Assembly (NCBI GenBank): GCA_002346305.1 | Contig: DDZI01000020.1 | Location: forward strand, 1-15,609 | DNA length: 15,609 nt | Direction: 5' to 3' | From: Actinobacteria bacterium UBA3012 | GTDB taxonomy: Bacteria > Actinomycetota > Actinomycetes > Nanopelagicales > Nanopelagicaceae | Shown here: one piece after another, positions 14,686 through 15,609 of the stretch | Layout of the letters: each line of letters opens with the position of its first letter | Numbering within the stretch: position 1 is the first letter of the stretch | The notes under the pieces: model-generated | Seen by the model: only the letters and a program-made list of their open reading frames with translations | Databases searched by the model: none | What the model was told of the DNA's origin: nothing | Position numbers and translations under genes: made by a program

Positions 14686-15173
14686 CTGTGATCAAGAGTG
14701 TTGAGCACTACCCCCAGGAGAGAGGCCAATACCTTTTGCTGAGGTGAGTCAAGTGAATTGATTAATTCTTTCTCGCGTAAAAGTAGATCAGCCATTGATG
14801 CATCAACCGCTTTGATTCCAAGCGAAGTTATTTTCACTAAGGATCCGCGACCATCGGATGGATCCGCGCTTCTCGAAAGAAAGCCGGCACCTTCTAGCAA
14901 ATCAAGACGATGCGTAATTGTTCCGCTCGATACCAAAGTTTCATGCATTAACTGCCCAGGAGTTAATTGGTATGGCTTTCCAGCTCGACGTAAAGCTGCA
15001 AGGACATCAAACCCCCAAGTTTCTAAACCATGATGCGAAAAGGCATTACGTCTGGCAATATCCAATTGACGTGCGACGCGAGTTATTCGACTTAAAATTT
15101 CAAGTGGCGCAACATCTAAATCAGGACGTTCACGTTTCCACGCGGAAACGATGCGATCAACTTCATCACTCAT
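14682..15173 (-). CDS. MarR-family transcriptional regulator
   Basis: The 163-residue protein has the MarR winged-helix layout: an N-terminal dimerisation helix (about 20-45, with LEILSRITRVARQLDIARRN), a DNA-binding region (about 50-95) including LTPGQLMHETLVSSGTITHR where the SSGTITHRLDLLE segment is the recognition helix, a wing with DPSDGRGSLVKITSLG (about 105-120) and C-terminal helices (about 125-160). MarR proteins are dimeric repressors released by small aromatic or other ligands. The ATG at 15173 lies inside the end of the upstream TetR gene, an 8-base overlap, so the two regulators are probably co-translated. The gap to the dehydratase is 79 bases, which leaves room for a promoter. 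The regulated target is inferred to be the dehydratase and itself; the ligand is unknown. Confidence 0.9.
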   Translation of the reverse strand: MSDEVDRIVSAWKRERPDLDVAPLEILSRITRVARQLDIARRNAFSHHGLETWGFDVLAALRRAGKPYQLTPGQLMHETLVSSGTITHRLDLLEGAGFLSRSADPSDGRGSLVKITSLGIKAVDASMADLLLREKELINSLDSPQQKVLASLLGVVLNTLDHS

Positions 15174-15609
15174 GATTTTTTGCCACTGAATTTCGGGATA
15201 ATTTAGGATTAGATTCCAATCCGACTAAACCATTCCATGCAAGGTTAACAATGTGCGCAGCGACTTCTTCACGCGTAAGTAATCGAGCATCCAGCCACCA
15301 TTGACCAGTTAATGCGACCATGCCGACGAGCATCTGGGCATACATTGGAGCCATCTGTGGATCAAAACCTCGTGCACCTAGTTCAGCAACAAAGATATGT
15401 TCTACTTGTGACGCAACTTCACTCAACAAAGTTGCGAATGAGCCACTCTGTCCACCAACCGGAGAGTTCAAAACTAAAATTCGGAAACCATCGCTACGAG
15501 TTTCAATGTAAGTTAAAAAAGCTAGTGCAGCATTTTCTGCTTTGACTCGCGGACTTCCCTGTAAAAGCGATTCTGAAATCAAGTGCAGTAACGCCCGCAT
15601 TTCGCGATC
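15166..15609 (-). CDS. TetR-family regulator, C-terminal ligand-binding part (5' partial)
   Basis: The minus-strand frame is open to the window end, so the start and the helix-turn-helix domain lie outside; the ATG at 15600 is internal. The 147 visible residues are all-helical and resemble the ligand-binding half of TetR regulators, with VKAENAALAFLTYIETRSDGFRIL-type helices and the telling end MLVGMVALTGQWWLDARLLTREEVAAHIVNLAWNGL (given here as pieces: GQWWLD, REEVAAHIV, LAWNGL). That last pattern is common in actinobacterial TetR proteins. Its TGA overlaps the marR start by eight bases. The call rests on the C-terminal pattern alone, since the HTH cannot be seen; ligand and targets are unknown. 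Confidence 0.72.
   Translation of the reverse strand, partial: DREMRALLHLISESLLQGSPRVKAENAALAFLTYIETRSDGFRILVLNSPVGGQSGSFATLLSEVASQVEHIFVAELGARGFDPQMAPMYAQMLVGMVALTGQWWLDARLLTREEVAAHIVNLAWNGLVGLESNPKLSRNSVAKNHE

Noticed and set aside
14337..14747. Plus-strand open frame of 136 codons opposite the dehydratase and marR
   Set aside because: It lies antisense to two well-supported genes, crosses their intergenic gap, has no recognisable domain, and is explained by the codon pattern of the real genes.
1..15609. tRNA or rRNA genes, CRISPR arrays, insertion sequences, prophage or conjugation genes
   Set aside because: No cloverleaf-like segment, regularly spaced repeat, transposase or integrase motif, or terminal inverted repeats were recognised; nearly every base belongs to a gene with a known family.

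Overview
The window looks like a chromosomal piece of a streamlined, AT-rich actinobacterium. The best guess is the freshwater acI lineage (Nanopelagicales). That guess rests on actinobacterial gene order combined with AT-rich codons and very tight spacing (4-base GTGA overlaps, abutting stops); it is inference, because no rRNA or other marker gene is present. The core runs in an order I recall from Mycobacterium tuberculosis (Rv0992c to Rv1011): 5-formyl-THF cyclo-ligase, galU, moeA1/glp, rimJ, Rv0996 (glpR/sepX), pmt, rsmI, metG, tatD, ksgA, ispE. Here it is compressed, and rpfB is absent from its usual place between tatD and ksgA.

Layout. 1-2218: end of a membrane-anchored CopC-like protein, overlapping a CopD/CtaG fusion membrane protein for copper handling and oxidase assembly. 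2272-3411: acyl-CoA dehydrogenase, ending base-to-base against the convergent 5-formyl-THF cyclo-ligase (3412-3927, minus). 3953-7008: plus-strand cluster galU, a shortened MoeA-like protein (Glp), a RimJ-type acetyltransferase and a GlpR/SepX-type membrane protein. 7014-8354 (minus): protein O-mannosyltransferase. 8388-13469: plus-strand housekeeping run rsmI, metG, tatD, rsmA, ispE. 13466-15609 (minus): a catabolic or regulatory module of a TetR regulator (cut by the window end), a MarR regulator and an enolase-superfamily acid-sugar dehydratase.

How the genes fit together. The most interesting part is the galU-glp-rimJ-glpR cluster. In Corynebacterium, Glp (a MoeA/gephyrin relative) and its membrane partner GlpR act with FtsZ in division, and SepX is the Streptomyces counterpart of GlpR. 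Here the MoeA-like protein is only 296 residues. It lacks the middle of the MoeA fold and has altered cofactor-site motifs, while the GlpR/SepX-like protein is kept. This looks like a division module reduced to its structural part, with molybdenum chemistry lost.

The rsmI-ispE run supplies rRNA methylation (RsmI, RsmA), tRNA charging (MetG), a TatD nuclease and isoprenoid precursors (IspE). No tRNA, rRNA, CRISPR array, insertion sequence or phage gene was recognised, and no gene-free stretch exceeds 300 bases.
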